A stretch of DNA of 32,729 nucleotides from Campylobacteraceae bacterium (GTDB lineage Bacteria; Campylobacterota; Campylobacteria; Campylobacterales; Sulfurovaceae). The DNA is taken from positions 1-32,729 of the forward strand of contig JALVXC010000125.1 in the NCBI GenBank assembly GCA_027038275.1. The letters run 5' to 3'. Below are positions 14,782 to 22,019 of this stretch, piece after piece (positions within the stretch are counted from its first letter, which is position 1; every line of letters begins with the position of its first letter). The notes under the pieces were generated by a model. That model did not search any database and was not told where the DNA came from. It worked only from the letters and a program-made list of their open reading frames with translations. The translations under genes and the position numbers were made by a program.

Positions 14782-16167
14782 CTACGCGTTTATAAACTCT
14801 ATAGCTTTCTCAACTCTTCTTATTGTCTCTTCTGTACCCAAAATAGCCATAATCTCATCAAGCCCTGAACCTGTCATAGAGCCTAAAAGAGAGACACGTA
14901 AAGGTTGCCCAATTTTTCCAAAACCTATCTCTCTTTTATCTACTATAGATTCAATAACAGCATGGTACTCCTCTTTAGTAGAGGCATTTGCACCCTTTAG
15001 CATCTCTACAAACTCACCTAAAATCTCAACAGCATCACCCTTAAAGGCTCTTTTAGCATTTTTTGCATTATACTCACTCGGTGCATTTAAAATTAGATTA
15101 ATCTGACTAGCCAACTCCACTAAAGTCTTTCCACGCTCTTTTGTTGCATTTAAGATTAAATCTTTTTTATCACTATCTCTAATATCTACTCCAAAATCCA
15201 CTAATAACTCGGCTAACTCATCGTGAGGCTTATTTTTAATATAGTGAGCATTAAGCCATAATAGTTTGTCAAGATTGTAGTTCGATGAACTTTTGTTTAT
15301 ATCTTTAGGGTCAAAAAGCTCTATCATCTCTTCAACAGAGAATATCTCTTGGTCACCATGACTCCACCCTAGTCGTACTAAAAAGTTCAAAAGTGCTTCA
15401 GGTAGATACCCTAAAGCTTTATACTCCATAACATCTGTAGCACCATCACGCTTAGAGAGCTTTCTACCCTGCTCGTTGTTTATCATAGCTACATGGTAAA
15501 AATTTGGAACACTAAAGCCTAACGCTTCATAGATGACTATCTGTTTTGGTGTGTTGTATAGATGGTCATCTCCACGAATCACATCTGTTAAGCCCATTAA
15601 AGCATCATCTATAGCAACTACAAAATTATATGTAGGTGTACCATCAGAACGAGCAATAATAAAATCATCTACTTCAGATGCATCAACACTAAACTCTCCT
15701 TTAACACCATCAACAAATGAGATTTTTCCCTCTTGTGGAGCTTTAATTCTAACAACAGGCTCTACTCCCTCTGGAGGTGTTCCAGTAAAGTCACGGTAAC
15801 GTCCATCGTAACGAGTTCTCTCACCTTTTGCCTTTTGCTCCTCTCTAAGTTGGTCTAGCTCCTCTTTAGTCATATAGCACTTATAGGCTTTGCCCTCTTC
15901 TAGGAGTTGGTCAATATATTTTTTATATAAATCAAACCGTTTAGACTGAAAAATAGCTTCCCCATCATAAGACATACCAACCCAATCAAACGCTTTTAAA
16001 ATAGCTTCTACAGCCTCCTCTGAGTTACGTGCTAAGTCTGTATCTTCTATTCTAAGTAGAAACTCTCCTTGGTTTTTCTTAGCCCAAAGCCATGAAAAAA
16101 GAGATGTTCTTAACCCTCCAATATGTAGATAACCAGTTGGTGATGGTGCAAAACGTGTTCGTGTCAT
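14782..16167 (-). CDS. gltX: Glutamyl-tRNA synthetase
   Basis: This 461-residue class Ic synthetase charges tRNA with glutamate. The N-terminus shows RFAPSPTGYLHIGGLRT (HIGH signature) and LRIEDTD; the middle has YNFVVAIDD and a DDHLYNTPKQ segment; the KMSKS-equivalent is GRKLSKRDGA. The C-terminal anticodon-binding part is full length. Campylobacterota often carry two GltX paralogues, one with changed tRNA specificity; I cannot tell which this is. It is transcribed away from the outer-membrane protein gene at 16270. Confidence 0.94.
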   Translation of the reverse strand: MTRTRFAPSPTGYLHIGGLRTSLFSWLWAKKNQGEFLLRIEDTDLARNSEEAVEAILKAFDWVGMSYDGEAIFQSKRFDLYKKYIDQLLEEGKAYKCYMTKEELDQLREEQKAKGERTRYDGRYRDFTGTPPEGVEPVVRIKAPQEGKISFVDGVKGEFSVDASEVDDFIIARSDGTPTYNFVVAIDDALMGLTDVIRGDDHLYNTPKQIVIYEALGFSVPNFYHVAMINNEQGRKLSKRDGATDVMEYKALGYLPEALLNFLVRLGWSHGDQEIFSVEEMIELFDPKDINKSSSNYNLDKLLWLNAHYIKNKPHDELAELLVDFGVDIRDSDKKDLILNATKERGKTLVELASQINLILNAPSEYNAKNAKRAFKGDAVEILGEFVEMLKGANASTKEEYHAVIESIVDKREIGFGKIGQPLRVSLLGSMTGSGLDEIMAILGTEETIRRVEKAIEFINA

Positions 16168-16269
16168 AAATAACCTTCTAAAATAATGAAAGAATTATAC
16201 CAAAGGAATAAATTTTAATAGCTTATTTGATATAATATATAATATTATAATCATATTTAAGGCTTTCAT
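16168..16269. promoter_or_regulatory. Divergent promoter region with three TATAAT boxes
   Basis: This 102-bp AT-rich spacer separates gltX (-) from the outer-membrane protein gene (+). Three perfect TATAAT copies lie on the + strand at 16231-16236, 16238-16243 and 16246-16251, 7-8 bp apart. The 16261-16270 end carries an AAGG ribosome-binding site for the TTG start. Confidence 0.45.
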
Positions 16270-16758
16270 TTGAAAAAAATATTTTTACTATTACTATTTA
16301 GCTTACCTGCTCTTTCAAATACTTTATCTGATGTACTTAGTCAAAGATTACCAGGTAAATCTTTTGTCAATTTAGGAATGGTACAACAGATTTCAAATAA
16401 TTATCACAATGGACAAGCATTAAACTTAACTTATGCATTTGTTCATAGAAGTTACTGGGGAGTAGATATCTCCTATACACAATCTATTGATGAAGCAAAG
16501 CATAAAATTACAAATGAAAGTGCAGACTTCTCTTCACTATCACTTCTTTCAACCTATACCTACCCTTTTGATAAAAATATTGCAATTAAAGGGAAGCTAG
16601 GTTATGCTAAAAATAAACATGCCGAAGATAGACTCTCTTATGGAGCTGAAATTATTTTCCAAATTACAAAAATAACAGGTGTTGGTTTTTCATATCAGCA
16701 GATGAATAAAGATATGAAATACCTAATGATTAATGCTGTATACAGATTAAAACATTAA
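16270..16758 (+). CDS. Small outer-membrane beta-barrel protein (hypothetical)
   Basis: This 162-residue protein has a Sec signal peptide (MKKIFLLLLFSLPALS, likely cut near residue 16). Alternating hydrophobic/polar strands end in aromatic residues (for example NLTYAFVHRSYWGVDISY and GVGFSYQQM), and the last strand ends AVYRLKH. The pattern and size suggest a small 8-stranded barrel in the outer membrane, like OmpA/OmpX-type or outer-membrane beta-barrel (OMP_b-brl) proteins. The start is TTG with an AAGG site 6 bases upstream; no ATG is nearby. Its function is unknown. It lies next to, but probably is not part of, the capsule genes, since about 90 bases with their own TATAAT boxes follow. 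Confidence 0.65.
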   Translation: MKKIFLLLLFSLPALSNTLSDVLSQRLPGKSFVNLGMVQQISNNYHNGQALNLTYAFVHRSYWGVDISYTQSIDEAKHKITNESADFSSLSLLSTYTYPFDKNIAIKGKLGYAKNKHAEDRLSYGAEIIFQITKITGVGFSYQQMNKDMKYLMINAVYRLKH

Positions 16759-16809
16759 AATAAATACTTAAAATTCTTTTCATTTAGCACTTATATATTA
16801 AAATTAAGT

Positions 16810-16827
16810 TATAATATTTATTATAAT
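16810..16827 (+). promoter_or_regulatory. Candidate promoter of the sugar transferase gene
   Basis: TATAAT occurs at 16810-16815 and 16822-16827, 22-39 bases before the ATG at 16849, within a very AT-rich 90-bp spacer. Confidence 0.4.
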
Positions 16828-16848
16828 AAATTAAAATAAGTAGTATAA

Positions 16849-17787
16849 ATGATAATATTAGGTGATAGATATGTTTTTTCTAATGTAGAGTTAAACCGTT
16901 TAAAGAAAAAATTTTCTAATATTACATTTATTTCATATAAAAATAAAAGTGCTTCAGAGTCTATAAGAAAGGTTAACAAAGCACTAAAAGAGTCATCTCC
17001 TAGACTTATTGTATTAAATACACAAATAAAACTTCCTCATAGATTTTTAACTTTTTTAACTAAACTAGAACTAAAAGGGGTTCGATATATAAGCCTAGAG
17101 CATTTTTTAGAGGAGTATTTAGATAAGTGTTATATTAATCTTGACTCTAACACCAACTCCTTTTTAGAAGATATTCGTCCCTATACTCCTTTTCAATATT
17201 GTCAAAAACGTCTTATTGACTATATTTCTGTTATAACTCTTTTACCCTTTACTCTATTGGCTATAGCCTATAGTTGGTATAGGGTAAAAAAAGAGTCTCC
17301 TGGACCTCTATTTTTTAGACAAAAACGTGTAGGTCTATCTGAGAGAGAATTTACCTGTATTAAATTACGCTCTATGCATATAAATGCAGAGGAGAATGGT
17401 GCACAGTTTGCAGTAGAGAATGACCCAAGAACATTTCCTTGGGGTGCAAAAATAAGAGATAATAAAGTAGATGAGCTTATTCAGCTATGGAATGTATTTA
17501 AAGGAGAGATGCACTTTGTAGGACCTAGACCTGAGCGAAAAATATGGACAAAGGAGTTTGAAAAATCAATTCCTTACTATACTCAACGTCATGTTGTAGC
17601 TCCTGGTATTACAGGATTGGCTCAAATTAAGTATCAATATGGTTCAGGAAAGCTTGATGCTGAACAAAAATTGATGTATGACTTATACTATATAAAAAAT
17701 TGGAATATTCTTTTAGACCTTAAAATTATTTGGAAAACAGCTCTCTTTGTTCTGACTAAAAAGAGAGAAGATTTATCAAATTTCTAA
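16849..17787 (+). CDS. Initiating sugar-phosphate transferase (bacterial sugar transferase family)
   Basis: This 312-residue inner-membrane protein probably loads the first sugar-1-phosphate onto undecaprenyl phosphate to start capsule or exopolysaccharide repeat synthesis. Residues 1-110 form a soluble N-terminal part. A hydrophobic helix (about 121-144) precedes the PF02397-type catalytic domain: PGPLFFRQKRVGL (151-163), IKLRSM (171-176), DPRTFPWGAKIRD (192-204), DELIQLWNVFKGEM (208-221) and FVGPRPE (223-229). The usual DELPQ is DELIQ here. It lacks the several N-terminal membrane helices of WcaJ/WbaP enzymes and so is a short form. Its 3' end overlaps the convergent KpsC-like gene by 12 bp. 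Confidence 0.88.
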   Translation: MIILGDRYVFSNVELNRLKKKFSNITFISYKNKSASESIRKVNKALKESSPRLIVLNTQIKLPHRFLTFLTKLELKGVRYISLEHFLEEYLDKCYINLDSNTNSFLEDIRPYTPFQYCQKRLIDYISVITLLPFTLLAIAYSWYRVKKESPGPLFFRQKRVGLSEREFTCIKLRSMHINAEENGAQFAVENDPRTFPWGAKIRDNKVDELIQLWNVFKGEMHFVGPRPERKIWTKEFEKSIPYYTQRHVVAPGITGLAQIKYQYGSGKLDAEQKLMYDLYYIKNWNILLDLKIIWKTALFVLTKKREDLSNF

Positions 17788-18897
17788 CTTAAATGGTTTT
17801 AGTATTGCTCTAACTGTTCGCCTTGCACGTGGTAAGAGGTAGCCTTTTAAATTGACTCTATATCTATATAATCTGTCATTAAAATAGCGTTCTTGCTCCT
17901 CCTTTAGCTCCTCTAAAGTCTGCTCTACTTCACAAAACTCTCCTGTTTTAGGAGAGATATATCGAGGAAACAGAATAAGTGTTGCAGCTACAAGTTCATC
18001 TAATGAGAGTTTTCGTGTTCGTCTATCACACTCTCTATAGTCGGTAGTAAGTCCCCACCCTGCATAGAAAGGCATACCATAGGTAAAGACAGCTTTTCTG
18101 CGTAAAAGGGCATCAAACCCTGCTCCAGAGGTTAGAGTGTGTATCTCATCGCTTACAGCTATGCATGAGTCTATGCTAACATCTGTCTGAATCTCATTTG
18201 CACATGCATCTGTTATCTTTTTTGGAATATGACCTTCTCTATTTCCTGAAAGAACATCAGGGTGAGGTTTGTAGATAATATAGGCATTAGGGTTATTTTC
18301 TCTAACTATCTGTAGTAAATCACTATTATTAAGACCAAATGCTCCAAACTTAATAGACATATCATCTTCAACTTGTCCTGTAACCAAGATGACCTTGTCA
18401 TACTTCTCTCTGTCTATCTCTATAGTTTGGTGTGCTAAGTGGTTATATTTTGAAAATTTTGACTCAACTACAGCCTCTCTAACCTTTTTGGCTCTCTCTA
18501 AGAGTTCAGAAGAGAACTCATGATTCTCTAAAATATACTCTAAATCTGATGGTTTACGAGGGTCAAAGTAGATTCCACGAGAGTCAATAGTCAAAGAGTA
18601 AGGCTTTGCAAACCCAGACCCCAAAGCAACAGAACGAATAAAAGCATCTTCTATGCGATAGATAGTCATATTGTGCTTTTTAGCATACTCCTCTACTTCA
18701 GGAAACTCTATAATTCCATATATAAAGATATTTGAGTTGCTATCTAAGCCTTTGTCTAGTGCCTCTTTTAGGGTTTTGCAGATAAACTTTTGATTGTTAG
18801 GAGCATAAAAAAAGTTCTCTATCTGCATCATTCTCCATGGAGAGAAGTTAAAAAAGTAGAGTTTTCCTTGGTTTGAGGGGTAGCTAATAGTATTCAT
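17776..18897 (-). CDS. Single-domain KpsC-like capsule Kdo transferase
   Basis: This 373-residue protein belongs to the KpsC/LipA-type capsule biosynthesis family (PF05159). KpsC adds beta-Kdo linkers to a phospholipid on which group 2 capsules are built, acting at the inner face of the inner membrane. Family motifs are visible: RIEDAFIRSVALGSG (81-95), VTGQVEDDMSI (172-182), IIYKPHPDV (207-215), LTSGAGFDALLRRK (255-268) and TYGMPFYAGWGLT (272-284). E. coli KpsC has two such domains in about 670 residues; this protein has one, so it may add one linkage type. It has its own TATAAT (18922-18927) and may also be read through from the upstream operon. Confidence 0.82.
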   Translation of the reverse strand: MNTISYPSNQGKLYFFNFSPWRMMQIENFFYAPNNQKFICKTLKEALDKGLDSNSNIFIYGIIEFPEVEEYAKKHNMTIYRIEDAFIRSVALGSGFAKPYSLTIDSRGIYFDPRKPSDLEYILENHEFSSELLERAKKVREAVVESKFSKYNHLAHQTIEIDREKYDKVILVTGQVEDDMSIKFGAFGLNNSDLLQIVRENNPNAYIIYKPHPDVLSGNREGHIPKKITDACANEIQTDVSIDSCIAVSDEIHTLTSGAGFDALLRRKAVFTYGMPFYAGWGLTTDYRECDRRTRKLSLDELVAATLILFPRYISPKTGEFCEVEQTLEELKEEQERYFNDRLYRYRVNLKGYLLPRARRTVRAILKPFKLEI

Positions 18898-18921
18898 TAA
18901 TCTTTTCAGTCTTTCAAACAG

Positions 18922-18946
18922 ATTATAACATTATTTCATAATGTTA
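18922..18946 (-). promoter_or_regulatory. Palindrome and candidate promoter between glycerophosphotransferase and KpsC-like genes
   Basis: A 9-bp perfect palindrome TAACATTAT / ATAATGTTA (18926-18934 and 18938-18946, loop TTC) occupies the 72-bp gap. On the - strand a TATAAT (complement of 18922-18927) abuts it, 25-30 bases from the KpsC-like ATG. It could be an operator over the promoter or a weak terminator; there is no T-run. Confidence 0.4.
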
Positions 18947-18969
18947 AGATTTATTTAAATTATAGCATA

Positions 18970-20160
18970 TTATTGATTAATAAATTTTACAACCTCTCCA
19001 AATATCTCCTCTTGAGCAAGATTCTCCCAACCTTTCTCGTAATCTATTAACCCCTCTATCTTCTCTTGTTCAAATAGAGTTTGGCTATTTAGATTAGATA
19101 AGTTTTGTAAATCTATCTTTTTACCAGCTACTGACTCTACTCTTGCTTGGACACCTATTTTACTGTCGTATAGTACAAAAGTTTTTATATCTTCTGCATA
19201 TATCATTGATGCCATTGCTGAAATATTACTAACTCCAGCTTCAAAGCTATATTCATTTAAATCATAAAGCTTATCTTTATACTCTAGTTTATCTTGAAAT
19301 CTCTTATGTACCCAAGGGTAGACCCAATCTGTTTTTTGGGCTACAAATATTATCTTTTTATTTAGTGCTACTAAAGCCTCTATGCTTTTTAGTGTCTGCT
19401 CTATAAGTTTAGAGTCTCTTATGCCTGTATTTGGGTGGAGTTTTACTACTATGGTTTCTATATCTAAAAGATTAGATAACTTCTCTATAAACTCTGCATT
19501 TTTATTGTAGAGGTGAAGAGTAGAGTAGTTCTCCTCCTCCATAGCTCCTTCCCATGTTGGTGCAAACAAGATAGCCTTTTTGCCATGTTTATTAGCGTTT
19601 GGAAGCACTGAACACAAGGCAGATTTTCCAACTTTAACAAACTTATACCTCTCCTGCTCTCTAAAGATTTCATGTTTAATAAAACGCTCTATTGCTAACT
19701 CTCCTGTAACTAAAATATAGTCAAATACACGTATCATCTTTTTGTAGTAGGCTATCTTTTCACTATCTCCATGCCCTATCCATACATGTTTAGAGTACAA
19801 GTTTTTGTTGATTACAGAAAAGTTATACATGCTATTGTGAGTATAGAACCAAACTTTATTCTCTGCAGAGGGTATATCTCTTAGATTAATAATACAATGT
19901 CCATGCAGTCCATACTTTTTTAAATCTCGTTCTATATACTTTACTGATTCAAAGTGGTGTTTGTAGACAATTAGAACTTCATCTTTTGGAAAAAAACCTT
20001 TTTGAAATGGTGGATATACTTGGTCTATAATATTTGTTACTTTGGAGTTAAGAAAGATAAAGTATTTATATTTGCTAATATCTGCCTCTTTTCCTTTGCA
20101 AAAGATATTTTTTCTTGCGTCTCTTAGAAAGTTTTTAATATTGGCTTTTGTAATCTTCAT
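18970..20160 (-). CDS. TagF-like CDP-glycerol glycerophosphotransferase family protein
   Basis: This 396-residue protein probably transfers glycerol phosphate, or a related polyol phosphate, from a CDP donor to a growing surface polymer. It shows the GT-B fold motifs of the family in order: VWIGHGDSEK (126-135), which replaces the usual WHG-x-P-x-K; LFAPTWEG (198-205); VVKLHPNTG (238-246). In place of the DYSS motif it has GVSNISAMAS (309-318), so it is a divergent member and its substrate may differ. It has no membrane helix and no TPRs. It is the fifth gene of the - strand operon, 5 bases after tagD, whose product would supply CDP-glycerol. It might act as a primase adding the first unit while the large fusion enzyme extends the chain. 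Confidence 0.7.
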   Translation of the reverse strand: MKITKANIKNFLRDARKNIFCKGKEADISKYKYFIFLNSKVTNIIDQVYPPFQKGFFPKDEVLIVYKHHFESVKYIERDLKKYGLHGHCIINLRDIPSAENKVWFYTHNSMYNFSVINKNLYSKHVWIGHGDSEKIAYYKKMIRVFDYILVTGELAIERFIKHEIFREQERYKFVKVGKSALCSVLPNANKHGKKAILFAPTWEGAMEEENYSTLHLYNKNAEFIEKLSNLLDIETIVVKLHPNTGIRDSKLIEQTLKSIEALVALNKKIIFVAQKTDWVYPWVHKRFQDKLEYKDKLYDLNEYSFEAGVSNISAMASMIYAEDIKTFVLYDSKIGVQARVESVAGKKIDLQNLSNLNSQTLFEQEKIEGLIDYEKGWENLAQEEIFGEVVKFINQ

Positions 20161-20165
20161 CTCTT

Positions 20166-20630
20166 TTACTCAAAATCTTTTTTAAGTAACTCTATTACTT
20201 CAAAAGCATTAATAATATCCTCTTTTGGAATAGACATAAAATTGGTTAATGACTTTTTGAGTTGTGTAGTAGATATATCTTTTGTTCTCTCCAAATATAC
20301 TACTTCACAATACTCTTTAAGAAAGTCAAACTTACCTTTCCAATCATCACCAATAGCAAAAATATCTACATTATATCTTTTTATATCATCTACTTTTTGC
20401 TCCCAACTCTCTTCTGGAATGACTTTGTCAACACACTTAATATTGGCAACTATCTCTGCTCTTTGTTCGTAGGGAATCATAACTTTTTTCCCTTTACCAC
20501 GATTAAACTCATCTGTTGAGACAGCAACTATAAGTTCATCAGCCATATCTTTTAGACGTTGAAGTAATCTTAAATGTCCTATATGGAACATGTCGAATGT
20601 TCCGTAGGTTATTATGGTTTTTTTATTCAC
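20166..20630 (-). CDS. tagD: Glycerol-3-phosphate cytidylyltransferase (TagD-like)
   Basis: This 154-residue enzyme makes CDP-glycerol from CTP and sn-glycerol-3-phosphate, the donor for teichoic-acid-type polymers. The fold is unmistakable: TYGTFDMFHIGHLRLL (HxGH CTP-binding motif), DELIVAVSTDEFN, a YEQRAEIV segment, FAIGDDW and the ERTKDISTT signature near the end. I chose the GTG start at 20630 because GAGAGG (20640-20645) lies 9 bases upstream and the protein then begins like TagD. A longer frame with TTG at 20651 would overlap the preceding stop (TTGA) but has a poor ribosome-binding site. Ethanolamine-phosphate cytidylyltransferases share the fold, but the RTKDISTT pattern favours glycerol-3-phosphate. 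Confidence 0.88.
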   Translation of the reverse strand: MNKKTIITYGTFDMFHIGHLRLLQRLKDMADELIVAVSTDEFNRGKGKKVMIPYEQRAEIVANIKCVDKVIPEESWEQKVDDIKRYNVDIFAIGDDWKGKFDFLKEYCEVVYLERTKDISTTQLKKSLTNFMSIPKEDIINAFEVIELLKKDFE

Positions 20631-20647
20631 TGTTTTATACCTCTCTT

Positions 20648-22015
20648 TCAACCTATAGCCAAAAATAAAAACTCTTTCCCATTTTTAGCTATGTTTTTAT
20701 ACGATGCTATCTTAGATAGTAGACTACTCTTTTCTAAATCAACCACAAGTTCATACTCTATTGAGTTGTTTGTATCTATAACAGAGAGTAGTTTCTCTTT
20801 TAATTTAAACAGACTTATCTCTGTAGTAGATTCATTTAGTAAAATATCTGTATACTTTTTTAAAGTAACATCATCATAGACTCTTAAGCTCATATTTTGA
20901 TTTTTTGTATAGATAATTAGTTTTGTAAGTTTTAACTCTGCTTTAATATCTATTTTTTTAGTTATAGTTTTACTACAGTCAATATCTTTTGATTTTATCT
21001 CTGCTAATTCATAAAAAAGATTATTTATAACTAACATTAAAATATTAATAGTTTTAGCAGCTACATCAGGGGGTGTTTTTATTTGAGGGTGACATACATT
21101 TATATAGTTTATTTTATTATCTTTATCATTCTCTTTAATAATGCTATTGATTGCCTCATAGATAGGAGATTTCTCTGAGTAGATAATATTGATATTTTCA
21201 GGTATGTTATTAGTTTTCATTAAAGTAGTAAACTTCTCTTGTTTTGTTTTAGGGTAGATTCTATACTCTCCATACTGCTTTGTAAAGTGAGAATCTTTAG
21301 AGTGTTGTTCATGATACTCATCAGATACTACAGGGTCAACTGCTACTGCTTTATATTTTCCTAAGATACCATGATAGAGTACAGCTGTTCCACCTTTAGA
21401 ACCTCCATAGAGAACAACATCTTTTTTATCTATACTATTTGACTCTAAAATATATTTTAATAATCCCTGAATATCATCTTCTATTGTATTAGAAAAAGTT
21501 GTGTTCATATAGAAGTTTCCAATAACTCCACCAACATCAGCAATACGTAAAATATAACTATTTTGAGGAATATACTTTGAGATAGTTCCAAAGTTAGTAA
21601 AGAAATTTCTAACAGCAATATCTGCATTAAATGCTCTATCTGCAACAGAAGAGAAGATTACAATGAGTCTGTTAGGAGCAAAATTTAAAAGAGGCTTCTC
21701 TAAAGTATAGTAGATATTATTGTATATCTGTAAGTTTTTGACTTTTATATTAGGTTGAAACTCTTTTGCTGTTGTAAACTTTTCAAATCTTGAGTTGCCT
21801 AAGGAGGAGGAGACTAAAAAAAAGCCATTTGAAGCTAATCTTACAACAAGCTCTGTAACTCTCTTTTCACGTCTAGCAAAACCAATCAGATTATGCCCTC
21901 TCTCTTTTATATCTCCTACTTTTGAACGGTCAATATATAATGTTTGAGTTGGAAGTTCAAAATCTAATGGCTCTTTTAACATATCTTCTGTTAAAACTAT
22001 TTTAAGCTCTTTCAT
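20648..22015 (-). CDS. Alpha/beta-hydrolase-like capsule protein (XcbB/CpsF or Asp2-like)
   Basis: This 455-residue protein contains an alpha/beta-hydrolase core with a GGSKGG nucleophile elbow (204-209; predicted S206) and a later conserved-looking His (H309 in CHPQIKTP). E281 is a possible third member of the triad. The elbow follows a DVVLYGGSKGG strand as in the XcbB/CpsF capsule family and in Asp2, whose related proteins act on glycans as acetyltransferases. No signal peptide or membrane helix is seen. It lies between the large glycosyltransferase and tagD, with 4-base spacing and an AGGAG ribosome-binding site inside the upstream stop. It probably modifies or acylates the polymer or helps its assembly. 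The family label is from motif recognition and is uncertain. Confidence 0.6.
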   Translation of the reverse strand: MKELKIVLTEDMLKEPLDFELPTQTLYIDRSKVGDIKERGHNLIGFARREKRVTELVVRLASNGFFLVSSSLGNSRFEKFTTAKEFQPNIKVKNLQIYNNIYYTLEKPLLNFAPNRLIVIFSSVADRAFNADIAVRNFFTNFGTISKYIPQNSYILRIADVGGVIGNFYMNTTFSNTIEDDIQGLLKYILESNSIDKKDVVLYGGSKGGTAVLYHGILGKYKAVAVDPVVSDEYHEQHSKDSHFTKQYGEYRIYPKTKQEKFTTLMKTNNIPENINIIYSEKSPIYEAINSIIKENDKDNKINYINVCHPQIKTPPDVAAKTINILMLVINNLFYELAEIKSKDIDCSKTITKKIDIKAELKLTKLIIYTKNQNMSLRVYDDVTLKKYTDILLNESTTEISLFKLKEKLLSVIDTNNSIEYELVVDLEKSSLLSKIASYKNIAKNGKEFLFLAIG

Positions 22016-22019
22016 ATAG

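Noticed and set aside
15533-15799. Open frame antisense to gltX
   Set aside because: Shadow frame with Ser/Thr-rich composition and no family resemblance.
20631-20651. TTG 20651 as tagD start
   Set aside because: The GTG at 20630 has a much better ribosome-binding site and gives the usual family start, although the TTGA overlap is suggestive.
20242-20879. Open frames antisense to tagD and the hydrolase-like gene
   Set aside because: Shadow frames; the - strand genes have conserved motifs throughout.
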